Below, in pieces: positions 17,901-23,899 of a stretch of DNA of 64,000 nt (its first letter is position 1; every line of letters starts with the position of its first letter). The notes under the pieces are model-generated. The model had not been told where the DNA came from and made no database searches. It saw nothing but the letters and a program-made list of their open reading frames with translations. The stretch covers positions 2,104,369 to 2,168,368 of the forward strand of contig JAWPML010000001.1 of the NCBI GenBank assembly GCA_033344915.1, written 5' to 3'. Both the position numbers and the translations under genes were made by a program. Origin of the DNA: Acidimicrobiales bacterium (GTDB taxonomy: Bacteria > Actinomycetota > Acidimicrobiia > Acidimicrobiales > Aldehydirespiratoraceae).

Positions 17901-18535
17901 GTCTCCGCGAAACGGTCATGTGCCAACAACTCCGCAGACAACTCCACCGGCACCGAACACAAGACATCCTTAGGACGCTCCGAAACACACTCCGGATACA
18001 TCCGAACCACCATGCGATCCCAGAACCCCCAACCCCCCGCATCAGCAAACTCGCCATACGAAACCGTCACGACACCCGCGGACGGATCCTCGACCCGCAC
18101 CACCAACGGCACCCCCGACAACCCGGACTTCTCAGCATCGAGAACCTCGACAGCCACATCAACCAGAGCGGACTCACCACGACGATCATCAACAACGACA
18201 ACCGGCCCGAGCCCCGGCTCCAACGGCCCCGGCTCCGGCAAATCCAAACGCGGCGCGGCCCGTTCAACCTCGCCCTCCGCTGTCACAACATCAACGGGCT
18301 GCCCCTCAACATGACCGCCCGGCCCGTCCACCACCGGACGACCCAACTCCGCCAACGACGTCCCCGGCACATCAAGAAACGCCTCATTATCCGGCGCACC
18401 CTCCGAGGAACCAGGCTCGCCAAGCATCGAACGAACCGCAGCCTCACGTTCCGCATCCGACTGAGCGCTGACACCCACCGGCGACAACACCGCCGCAGCA
18501 ACCGCCAAAACCACCAACAACCAGATACGCCGCAT
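11954..18535 (-). CDS. Secreted Rhs/YD-repeat polymorphic toxin protein
   Basis: 2193 residues. A Sec signal peptide is clear (MRRIWLLVVLAVAAAVLSPV, cut near VSA-QS). Residues about 30-350 form a variable region with an acidic Ala/Glu/Asp/Pro stretch near 260-310. From about 380 a SpvB/TcB-like start is visible (GNFSWAFPIPVPDVAGG, LRLSYASSAVD). Residues about 1100-1930 carry many YD repeats of the Y-D-x-x-G-R-L type. The Rhs core ends with LNARYYNPTTRLFTQPDPL and NAYGYALNNP. The last ~236 residues (11957-12664) are an unrecognised tip with a long hydrophobic stretch (VVAIAATGAVAACTLATAV) and several Cys. Core and tip differ visibly in base skew. The candidate immunity gene follows after 11 nt. 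The role inferred is contact-dependent antagonism or surface display. Confidence 0.88.
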   Translation of the reverse strand: MRRIWLLVVLAVAAAVLSPVGVSAQSDAEREAAVRSMLGEPGSSEGAPDNEAFLDVPGTSLAELGRPVVDGPGGHVEGQPVDVVTAEGEVERAAPRLDLPEPGPLEPGLGPVVVVDDRRGESALVDVAVEVLDAEKSGLSGVPLVVRVEDPSAGVVTVSYGEFADAGGWGFWDRMVVRMYPECVSERPKDVLCSVPVELSAELLAHDRFAETVSFRLDGLSELVTSSRDVVAARESDFDVQVPVLEAEAQRDATQRLRVESATTEAAIDDASAADPSDTEPETAAEGEPESGVTDADAVDGAAADPEEAPTPDGSLAGASAFGERLASLSSAVLAQGAVPSSPVAGGGVILAMSSGSSGDEAGNLGAVPQAQLGEWSVSPGSGNFSWAFPIPVPDVAGGLVPDLRLSYASSAVDRVTLNENGQAPSAGLGWDFPIGSIRRNYWSCGQDGSSVLTDAWCWHSDNATIVLNGQSGELVKVDSHGTEADEWRLVNDNGWNIYRYWGSLGANASSASQYDDNDQEFWVVAVPDGTRYFFGRFNEHYNSTLTAPVFGDDAGEPCNGLWGPCYQAYEWRLDAVTDVHGNWITYDYDGMANYFSLAGANFKYDRAARLTRIEYGKQTSAPSSAAAVEIEFPYALREDGGTQYWPDDLDCDNTGGVCTETTPTFWEKTRLGSIEINVQNESGSGYRTVDTFTLNPHYTHYSTETLDRMLLSFISHEPFGDEGSALATRVTTFGHSVRQNLATAIPTPLNIYRLDTIWDVSMGGTIVIDYGQHSPCTAGQLQDPPSPAWSANTNDCFPKWVVPSSGQPGFRVFNKWLVETVTQKSNVANAEPVLTTYTYDDANAVPNAGAGWADDDNPYVPSGQQSYSQWRGYADATVIVGNSTDEQQRTDFLMHRGLGVNLPGTSVADPEEFAGRVRTVWSSVSTNGTYDPVDWTTTGYERIAEHTNPDVWFVHPETTWNSRETSTGSTWTSRVTRDVVDRRVVEVVNEPTSGSSTDATCTRTDYHSYDTWNFGARHVAAPYQVRSYEGTSCTGSKISRTLLFYDGSTTASGATFDQNTKLNRTKVRVYDNDTTYSETKTEYDDSPTTSGYGHVTATFDARNTETSITPTVTEGFITQITTTVDPGSGALALTSTATFTRGRGSIKTTTDVDGLTTTTDYDRLGRPLEIDHAHSDGVDAIITYTEDGWFPYTNPNGTNFTTVHVQRLHDDNNTTTAADDVYVDRYSHYDGLGRLQQVFGDNDPATNFDGNGPFSGTVVTATNYDSAGRVEYQTEPFHWSSVTDEPIPLANLTGVEISYHNDYDGLGRITDTHRYNGTTLAATTTFDNHPDKVVVTDPENNTVTTTYNRRGLTASIDDGAASPEYTYDIHGRLTSVTDPSSVRTNIVYDYTYWHTQPGTNPSWTGRQYSVTDTDRGTTRFETDRNGNIIRVEDDNPDVSNDIRTSYDNANRPVRRWDHNIGNTVGNGRLAEWVYDPNKARLDREFSYTDQGTFLRDVRSRDAAGRPETVRWDIPAIGGFASYYDFDSVYNDDGTLASRTYPASSGLNAETVKYTYDNAGRLDTVIGDGTYSSDTYLASTRYDDLGRPWTTTHGQAGNIIERIRSFDTDTGRLSGLTLNTTATAPATTYTMQNEVYAYDDAGSLEYIHRGVGGIFQNKECFENDNAGRLVQRWQTTATTCGNPNNPNVTGFHEDFTYNSHSQLTWVIDNTTTSGANDQQYRYGSASTSNADHQPNYIWIGGVTHDTFTYYDNGNLKTHDTGTTTRSFDYDAQDRLATATVNGQDTEYAYDASGQRWYTKEPDGTIRLYLDDTQVALAAGWLPATVRSYSTGSIHLATRNSLLTDLQYTFGNNQGSTAILVDDNPSTTPTDPAWHARSFDPYGDLTAHWQINTPQVAHDQRQFLNQYHDTTTDLTYLNARYYNPTTRLFTQPDPLRQETRPQATNAYGYALNNPTNYTDQTGLCPGCDEADMRFLEERKQQCYSGDLSRCTDAQILEIALSAFTGTTDNPNIVINAGQDRAIPRIIAEDAAIAWVLDGKQEYSGDLGDFLTDLGIKAGQTFVVAIAATGAVAACTLATAVCVVVIGGSVGAMTQIATTEAIDCYQGASCGTMTKEEFAGEFVEGMVIGSTAGFLAPATAAAGELPAQTAGIYAVFRAQGPAVALDTLDDTATQRLVNWVVRKAAELANETIASG

Positions 18536-18752
18536 CGAACGCAGCCCCTTCCGCCTCGACCCCGCCGGTCACCCCGAAGGCCAGCACATCAATCCAGTTC
18601 CGTCAACGAGTCACCACCAGCGACGGCCGAGCGACCTCAACTGGAGCCGCCAGCTGCCGCCGCGGATCAGCCTCCCGCAGCGCACAATCGGTCTTGTGCG
18701 ACGTGTCCCCCATCGACGGTGGTTCAAACAACGCTCACAAGGTGTCGAAATT

Positions 18753-18798
18753 GTGGGCCGTACTGGACTTGAACCAGTGACCTCTGCCGTGTGAAGGC
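18753..18798 (-). repeat. Duplicated 3' half of tRNA-Val(CAC): putative attachment site
   Basis: 46 bases identical to 22935-22980, i.e. the 3' half of the intact tRNA-Val gene from the anticodon arm to the discriminator base. Flanks are unrelated. Same orientation as the intact gene. This is the pattern produced when an integrative element inserts at a tRNA 3' end. The segment 18536-18939 around it otherwise contains only the Rhs upstream region and no gene. Confidence 0.8.
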
Positions 18799-18939
18799 TT
18801 CAGCATCAGCCCGAGACCTGCGATTGCACCCAATCGAGTGTCGTCCCGTCCGGCGAATCCGGCCGAGTACGTGGAGTAGATGGGATACGGGATGGGATGG
18901 AGCCGGGTCGCCGGGAGGCTCACCTCCCGGCGACCTCAA

Positions 18940-19008
18940 CTCCAGAAGGCCATCTTGAACACCCTGACCGTGCACTACAGCGACCGAATCGCCGACCACA
19001 TCCGATGA
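18940..19008 (+). pseudogene. IS256-family transposase, C-terminal scrap
   Basis: Codes for LQKAILNTLTVHYSDRIADHI followed by a TGA. This is homologous to the last residues of the intact IS256-type transposase nearby (KSILNTLTIHYGDRLAA) but from a different element and on the opposite strand. Just downstream, 19023-19072, are two near-tandem copies of a GATACAC...CTGACAG sequence that look like IS256-type terminal repeats. Everything 5' of this scrap is gone. Confidence 0.65.
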
Positions 19009-19076
19009 ACACCACCACGCCCGGATACACAGAAAATCTGACAGACCCGCCGATACACGAAATTCCTGACAGTCCT

Positions 19077-19595
19077 CTAGTGCAGGAGGCCGTGCCACGG
19101 ACCGAGCGAGTGCGTGGTCGCGAACTCCCAAGCTTTGAGGAAGTCGGTTCGCGTGAGCCGACCTGCCTCCATTGCTGAAGGCCAGTTCTGGAAGCGGTCG
19201 AGGATCTCCCGCAGTGGCGTCCGCTTGCGCGACAGCGAATCGAGAAACGCTGCCTCGTACGGTGCATCCGGAATGGCCAGCCGATTCCTTCCTGGTTTCT
19301 TGGTGAGGCTGTCGATGATCATGGATTCGCTGAGCTCGATCTTTCGGGCGGACCAACCGGTCTCGGGGGCGAGCTCGTAGAGGTCCACATCAACACCGAC
19401 GCTCTCCATGCTCGGCCATTCGGCACGCGGCCCGGCGACCCAGAGGTAGTCCCAGTGTGACGGGTCCACCCGCCTCAGCTTCAGAGATGTCGCCTTTAGG
19501 GGGAGGGCGCCTCGCATCGAAGCTGTCGTCCGGTCCTGGTCGACTTCAATGCCAACTCCCAAGAGCCACTCGCCGCGCTGCTCGCCGCTCGGCAA
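19077..19595 (-). pseudogene. Hypothetical protein, probably 5'-degraded
   Basis: An open frame of 172 residues with only a TTG as possible start. It contains WDYLWVAGPRAEWPSME, VDVDLYELAPETGWSARKI and WEFATTHSLGPWHG; no family recognised. Upstream in the same direction, protein-like sequence continues (PADLGECDIEELHLVRSPAY, and further up VGLDGFPDWFDVYLIGAGET) but is broken by a TGA and a frameshift before reaching the IS256 element at 19820. The most economical reading is a longer gene of unknown function that decayed after nearby insertion events. A shorter functional product cannot be excluded. Confidence 0.45.
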
Positions 19596-19819
19596 GACGT
19601 ATGCCGGCGAACGGACCAGGTGCAGCTCCTCGATGTCACACTCGCCGAGATCAGCGGGTCACGAAACCCGGGCATCCCATGCACCCGTTCGACTCAGGAC
19701 GTCGACGACGAACTCCGTGCTAGCCAACGGTCTCTCCGGCTCCGATCAGGTAGACATCAAACCAATCCGGAAACCCGTCAAGGCCCACTTGCACCTCAAG
19801 AGCAGGGACTGGAGCAATC

Positions 19820-21248
19820 GGGACTGCTGAACGGTGTGTGTAACCGGGGCGGTCATGGTTATTGGTTGGCGGCGGCCAGGCGGTCGCCGTAGTGGATGGT
19901 CAAGGTGTTCAGGATGGACTTCCATCCGTTGATTCGTCCAGTGGGGTTCTGGCGGTTCTTCCGCCCCTCGATCGCGGTCAGGTAGAGCACCTTCAGCGCG
20001 GCCTGCTCGGTCGGGAAATGCCCCCGCCGAACCGCTGCCTTTCGGAACCGAGCATTCAAGCTCTCGATCGCGTTCGTCGAGTACACGATCTTGCGGAGCT
20101 CGGCAGGGAACTCGAGGAACGGCACGAAGTCGTCCCAGGCGTCGCGCCAGGCCTTGATCATCGCCGGGTAGGTGTCGTCCCAGTCGTCGGCGAAATCGGT
20201 GAAGGCAGTCTCGGCGGCGTCGAGGCTCGGGGCGGTGTAGATCGTCTTGAGCTGCTTGGTGACCTGGCCCCGGTGCTTCTTCGACGCGTAACGCAGCGAG
20301 TTGCGCACGAGGTGCACGACGCAGAGCTGCACGTCGACGAGGGGCCAGGTCGCCCGGGCCGAGTCGGGCAGGCCCTTGAGCCCGTCGCAGCACAGCACCA
20401 GCACGTCGTTGACGCCACGGTTCTTGAGTTCGGCGAACACGCCGAGCCAGAACTTCGGTGACTCCCCGCCGGTGGGGCCGACCCACAAGCCGAGGACGTC
20501 GCGTTTGCCGTCGAGGTTGACGCCCATCACCACATACACGAGGCGGTTGGAGACCGTGCCGTCGCGGATCTTGATCCGGATCCCGTCAACCAGCAGCACC
20601 GGATACACCGCGTCGAGCGGCCGGCTCTGCCAGGACTCCATGTCGGCGACAATCGCGTCGGTGATCCGACTGATCGTCGACGGATCCACCTGCTGGTCAT
20701 AGACGTCGAACAGGTGCGACGCGATGTCACCGGTGGTGAGCCCCTTGGCATACAGCGAGATCACCATCTGATCGAGCCCCGAAAGACGCCGCTGCCCAAC
20801 CGGCACCGTGACCGGCTCGAACGTGCCGCCTCGATCACGCGGCACCGCAACGCGGACGTCGCCGACCTCGGTGCGCACCGTCTTGGGGTAGTGACCGTTG
20901 CGAGAGTTCCCGCTGCCCCGGCCCTCGACGGCGTGGGGTTCATAGCCGAGATGATCGGTGATCTCGGCCTCCAACGCGGTCTGCAGCACCTGCTGCACAA
21001 GCCCCGTCAACAACCCGCCATCGCCAGTCAGCGAGACGCCCTCGGCGCGGGCCTGATCAACCAGCCGATCCGCAACCAGCGCCATCGACGCGTCGCGAGG
21101 CAACGCCAACGCCGGCGACGACTCCATCACCTCGATCGTCGGCTCGAGTTCATCATCAGAGTTCATTGCAGTGATCCTTCCCGGACCACGACCTCACGCC
21201 GCGGACCAGATCGGACCACCCCACTTACACACTCCCTGCAACAGTCCC
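19820..21248 (-). mobile_element. Intact IS256-family insertion sequence
   Basis: About 1429 bp bounded by imperfect inverted repeats of roughly 35 bp: the left end starts GGGACTGCTGAACGG and the right end, read inward on the other strand, starts GGGACTGTTGCAGGG; both share a GTGTGTAA core and a GGGG-GGTC end. One transposase gene fills the element. The 8 bases flanking each side (gagcaatc, agctgacg) do not match, so no target duplication is visible. Its right side cuts an IS3 orfA while its left side is not the rest of that gene, which points to a deletion or rearrangement at the element. Confidence 0.82.
19859..21166 (-). CDS. IS256-family (Mutator-type) transposase
   Basis: 435 residues, full length for the family. 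The DDE catalytic set can be placed: D in PVLLVDGIRIKIRDG, D in VLVLCCDGLKGLPD, and E in STNAIESLNARFRK, with the C-terminal GWKSILNTLTIHYGDRL. Conserved N-terminal features such as LGYEPHAVEGRGSGNSRNGH and KTVRTEVGDVRVAVPRDR are present. No frameshift or internal stop, so the element may be active. The transposase acts in cis on the ~35-bp inverted repeats of the IS. Confidence 0.93.
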   Translation of the reverse strand: MNSDDELEPTIEVMESSPALALPRDASMALVADRLVDQARAEGVSLTGDGGLLTGLVQQVLQTALEAEITDHLGYEPHAVEGRGSGNSRNGHYPKTVRTEVGDVRVAVPRDRGGTFEPVTVPVGQRRLSGLDQMVISLYAKGLTTGDIASHLFDVYDQQVDPSTISRITDAIVADMESWQSRPLDAVYPVLLVDGIRIKIRDGTVSNRLVYVVMGVNLDGKRDVLGLWVGPTGGESPKFWLGVFAELKNRGVNDVLVLCCDGLKGLPDSARATWPLVDVQLCVVHLVRNSLRYASKKHRGQVTKQLKTIYTAPSLDAAETAFTDFADDWDDTYPAMIKAWRDAWDDFVPFLEFPAELRKIVYSTNAIESLNARFRKAAVRRGHFPTEQAALKVLYLTAIEGRKNRQNPTGRINGWKSILNTLTIHYGDRLAAANQ

Positions 21249-21325
21249 AGCTGACGATGGCCCTCCTCAAGCTTGCGGATGATCTGCTCCGGCGTATGCC
21301 GGCGGCGCTTCTTGGTCATGGTCAT
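21249..21325 (-). pseudogene. IS3-family orfA, N-terminal scrap
   Basis: Encodes MTMTKKRRRHTPEQIIRKL then EEGHRQL, the standard beginning of the HTH subunit (OrfA) of an IS3-group transposase, and is then cut off exactly at the right end of the IS256 element. The 60 bp upstream (to about 21385) resemble the IS3 left end. The rest of orfA is not on the other side of the IS256. An IS3 orfB end is found at 22280-22694 on the opposite strand. Confidence 0.7.
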
Positions 21326-21452
21326 TGATGCTCTCTCTGTTCAGAGTCGCACACCAACCGGACCACTACCCGGGGCCCACCTCACCGGGGTCTACGTCAC
21401 AGTCCCTGCTCCGACCTGCCCATCTGCAGAACTCCCGAACGACCCAGCGTGG

Positions 21453-22019
21453 TCATTCGGCGCGCGTTTCGGACAGTTTCGAAAGCGCCGAAACGCGTCC
21501 GCTAGCTCGGAAGGCGGCGGTGTGGCCGTCGCGATGAAGCTCAGCCCGATTTACACGATCCCGCCAGACGTATAGGCGGATGGCAGAGTCGGGGTGAAGG
21601 TCTGCGGAGGTCGCCGTGCTACGGCCAAGTTGCGCGTACCAGATCACTCGAACCTGGCCGTCCGACATCCAGGCGAGCAGCGCGGAGATCGGGGGGCTCC
21701 CGACCTTCGTCGACTGCGCTGTCGGTCTCGCGTAGAGCGGCACGATGCTCTCGTACGGCGCGGCGATACGGACGGCACGCCCGTCCACCTGCCGCTCGGC
21801 ATCTCTAGCGAAACTGAGCGAGTAGAGTATCAGGCCAGCCGTACCTACTGCGCCAACCAGAAACGCCCCCGCTAGCGAAGAGCCAGTTGAGGCACCAGTT
21901 ACTGTTCGGAATCCGATCAGTGACAACGAGAGGCCGACTACGACTGCGAAGGCCGCCATGATCCGAGCGCGCCGGCCCCAGGCTGAACCTCGATCATGGA
22001 CTAGCTCAACTGACGACAT
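21453..22019 (-). CDS. Two-TM membrane protein, possible orphan immunity-like protein
   Basis: 188 residues with an ATG and a good GGAGG site 7 nt upstream. Two membrane segments, RIMAAFAVVVGLSLSLIGF (about 19-37) and [20 protein letters not shown] (about 48-67), are followed by a 110-residue soluble domain (VRIAAPYESIVPLYARP, ALLAWMSDGQVRVIWYAQ, AIRLYVWRDRVN). Layout and size resemble the candidate Rhs immunity protein at 11469-11942, although the sequences are not obviously alike. It follows, after 57 nt, the broken C-terminal end of another gene, again like a toxin-tip/immunity order. No family recognised. Confidence 0.5.
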   Translation of the reverse strand: MSSVELVHDRGSAWGRRARIMAAFAVVVGLSLSLIGFRTVTGASTGSSLAGAFLVGAVGTAGLILYSLSFARDAERQVDGRAVRIAAPYESIVPLYARPTAQSTKVGSPPISALLAWMSDGQVRVIWYAQLGRSTATSADLHPDSAIRLYVWRDRVNRAELHRDGHTAAFRASGRVSALSKLSETRAE

Positions 22020-22075
22020 GGCCGTGCCTCCGGCTCAAACCTGCAAGCTACCAATCCGACTCTGCTGTGCAGGAC

Positions 22076-22279
22076 TCATCCGAGCGCCTTGCCCAACGCC
22101 ACAGTCAACGTGTCGAGCGCCCAAATGAAGAGGTCAAACAATGTGCGGAAGGTTCGCTCGAAGGCGTCGCCCCAGTCGATTCGTTGTCCGTCTCCAGCCA
22201 CTGAGAGCATCTTCGATAGACCAGAGGTAGTAACGGCGAGCATGCCAGCGACCACGTGCTCCGGCTCTCCCGCCAATAG
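22076..22279 (-). pseudogene. C-terminal remnant of an unknown protein, cut by an IS3 fragment
   Basis: The minus-strand frame ends PEHVVAGMLAVTTSGLSKML, then SVAGDGQRIDWGDAFERTF and RTLFDLFIWALDTLTVALGK. Upstream of about 22280 the DNA becomes the plus-strand IS3 orfB fragment, so the N-terminal part of this gene is missing. The amphipathic/hydrophobic tail and the membrane gene 57 nt downstream make a detached toxin tip one possible identity; this is only positional reasoning. Confidence 0.4.
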
Positions 22280-22694
22280 TCCCGATCGTGGGCTGGGCCA
22301 TCGATGAACGGATGAAGGCCGCCTCGTCGTTGCGGCCATCGAGATGGCCGTCGCCCGACGAGGCGACGTCGACGGCTGCGTGTTTCACACCGACCGCGGA
22401 TCGCAGTTTCGCGCCAGGAAAGTCCACCGCTGCCTGACGCGTCACCGCATGGTCGGCTCAATGGGCAACGTCGGCACCGCAGCCGACAACGCCGCCATGG
22501 AGTCCTTCTTCTCGCTGCTGCAGAAGAACGTGCTCAACACACGCCGCTGGGACACCCGCGACCAGATCCGCATCGCCATCGTCACCTGGATCGAACGCAC
22601 CTACCACCAACGCCGACGCCAAGACGCCCTCGGCCGTTTGACCCCCACCGAATACGAACCAATCATGACCCCACAGACGGCCATCGCCGCCTGA
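22280..22694 (+). pseudogene. IS3-family orfB (integrase-core transposase), C-terminal part
   Basis: Begins mid-gene with IVGWAIDERMKA, loses frame at about 22318, and continues LVVAAIEMAVARRG, then CVFHTDRGSQFRARKVHRCL, MVGSMGNVGTAADNAAMESF and WIERTYHQRRRQDALGRLTP to the stop at 22692-22694. The second Asp (HTDRGSQF) and the Glu (AAMESFF) of the rve DDE triad are present; the first Asp is missing. The IS3 right end follows (CAACCTGTCACCGCT), and a 15-base copy of that end also occurs at 11306-11320. Non-functional. Confidence 0.8.
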
Positions 22695-22725
22695 CCAACC
22701 TGTCACCGCTACCCGCGGCAGACCC

Positions 22726-22768
22726 CGTCGTCGTTGACATCGGCTCTGTCGAGGTCGGAGTGATCTCC
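22726..22768 (+). repeat. 43-bp exact direct repeat, right copy
   Basis: Identical to 10867-10909; see the left copy. The right copy continues into the true C-terminus of the nucleotidyltransferase, whereas the left copy continues into a recombinase remnant. Confidence 0.85.
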
Positions 22769-22882
22769 GCCGCCGACCTCATCGCCAACAAGCGAGCAGC
22801 AGGCCGCCCTCAAGACCTCGTCGACGCCGACATCCTCGCCGAACTCCTCAACGACTTAGACCCGCCCGCAGAGGGACAGTGA
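22726..22882 (+). pseudogene. Nucleotidyltransferase gene, 3' part
   Basis: Starts with the 43 bases shared with 10867-10909 and continues in the correct frame (VVDIGSVEVGVIS followed by AADLIANKRAAGRPQDLVDA and a stop at 22880-22882). The 'A-A-D-L-I-A-N-K-x-A-A-G-R-P-Q-D-L-x-D' end is the typical C-terminus of AbiEii/DUF6036-type NTases, so this is the missing end of the gene begun at 10542. It lies directly after the IS3 right end and 53 bp before the tRNA-Val gene. Confidence 0.75.
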
Positions 22883-22934
22883 GTGGACAGCCCATCACAC
22901 CCGCGAAATCGGCCCTTGAACAGGGACTATCTCC

Positions 22935-22980
22935 GTGGGCCGTACTGGACTTGAACCAGTGACCTCTGCCGTGTGAAGGC
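22935..22980 (-). repeat. tRNA-Val 3' half, intact-side copy of the 46-bp repeat
   Basis: Overlaps the 3' half of the functional tRNA-Val(CAC) gene and is identical to 18753-18798. Together they are candidate att sites bounding a 4.2-kb segment (18799-22934). Confidence 0.8.
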
Positions 22981-23009
22981 AGCGCTCTAGCCAACTGAGC
23001 TAACGGCCC
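22936..23009 (-). tRNA. tRNA-Val (anticodon CAC)
   Basis: 74 nt. Acceptor GGGCCGT pairs with ACGGCCC; D-arm AGCTCAGTTGGCTAGAGC; anticodon stem CTGCC/GGCAG with loop TTCACAC gives CAC (valine); T-loop TTCAAGT in stem ACTGG/CCAGT. CCA is not encoded. Its 3' half is duplicated at 18753, marking it as an integration site. Confidence 0.95.
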
Positions 23010-23068
23010 GGAGCGGACGAGGATACCGGATCCCGGGAGCGACCGGCACGGGCGTCCGCTCCGGCGCG

Positions 23069-23770
23069 TCAGCCCTCCTCGCGGCTCAGCCGGTAGGAGA
23101 CCGTGATCACGAAGACCACCCACGTGAGAAAGCCGAGGCCGCCGAACGCCATGGGATACATCTCGCCCTCCACTGCCTGCGGCGTGAGGACAGCGGAGAT
23201 CATCAGGAGCGCTGCGCCGATCGGGGCGACGACGCCGAAGAACCGGGGCACGAGCCCGATCGCCACGGCCCCGAGGGCGAAGGCCAGGTAGGCGGCGGCG
23301 AGGAACGCCGCGTTGAAGCCGAAGACGACTTCGTGCAGCTTCCAGATCGTCCACACGGGGTCGGGCCCGATCGCCTGGGTCTCGAGTGCGACCACGAGCG
23401 TGAGCCGGGTCGCAGCCGTCATCGCGAACATCGCCGCAACGCCGCTGAAGGCGAACAGGCCGAGCACGGCCATGGCCGTCTGGCCGTCGCGGTGGATCCG
23501 GCGGGCGAGCCCGACGACGAAGACAATGACGAACGGGATCGCGATGACGAATCCGAGCGTTGCCAGGATCACCGGGCCGCGATCGTCGACGAGATGTTCG
23601 GCGACCTCCGCGACGTCGGCGTCCGCCCCGGGCTGCACCGAGCCGGTGATGATGTTGGTGATGATGAGCAGCGCACCCCAGACAAGTCCGGCGATGCCGG
23701 CCGTGCGGGAGCGACCCAGCCAGGCGGACCCCTTGTCGGGTTCGGTGCTCGTGGTCGTGGTGGTGGTCAT
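23069..23770 (-). CDS. Multi-pass membrane protein, unknown function
   Basis: 233 residues with a Thr-rich cytoplasmic start (MTTTTTTSTEP) and about six membrane helices, e.g. GIAGLVWGALLIITNIITGS, ILATLGFVIAIPFVIVFVVG and AAFLAAAYLAFALGAVAIGL. The layout resembles DUF4386-type membrane proteins, but I am not certain. It is transcribed divergently from a TetR gene across a 129-bp region with inverted repeats, so it is the likely regulatory target. Start ATG at 23770; GGAGG lies about 8 nt upstream. It directly follows the tRNA-Val gene, i.e. it is on the chromosomal side of the island. Confidence 0.75.
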   Translation of the reverse strand: MTTTTTTSTEPDKGSAWLGRSRTAGIAGLVWGALLIITNIITGSVQPGADADVAEVAEHLVDDRGPVILATLGFVIAIPFVIVFVVGLARRIHRDGQTAMAVLGLFAFSGVAAMFAMTAATRLTLVVALETQAIGPDPVWTIWKLHEVVFGFNAAFLAAAYLAFALGAVAIGLVPRFFGVVAPIGAALLMISAVLTPQAVEGEMYPMAFGGLGFLTWVVFVITVSYRLSREEG

Positions 23771-23838
23771 GACGAAGTGCCTCCTGTCCCCATGCCTCCG
23801 CCTGGCCTCATCGCAGATCTACGGTGGTGCCATCCGGA

Positions 23839-23887
23839 AGTCACTTGAGTACTATTCTACTGATCTGAACACTATTCCAGTGACTGG
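23839..23887. promoter_or_regulatory. Probable TetR operator/promoter region
   Basis: AT-rich for this genome. Contains AGTCACT (23839-23845) and its inverted copy AGTGACT (23879-23885); the latter lies inside an 11-bp palindrome CCAGTGACTGG. Two direct ACTATTC copies lie between. It sits between the divergent membrane-protein and TetR genes, the usual place for an autoregulatory TetR site. Confidence 0.5.
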
Positions 23888-23899
23888 AAGGAAGATCAA

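Noticed and set aside
19820-21248. IS256 as the element that created the 46-bp tRNA repeat
   Set aside because: IS256 elements make 8-9 bp target duplications and do not target tRNA 3' ends; the tRNA repeat has its own boundaries 1-2 kb away.
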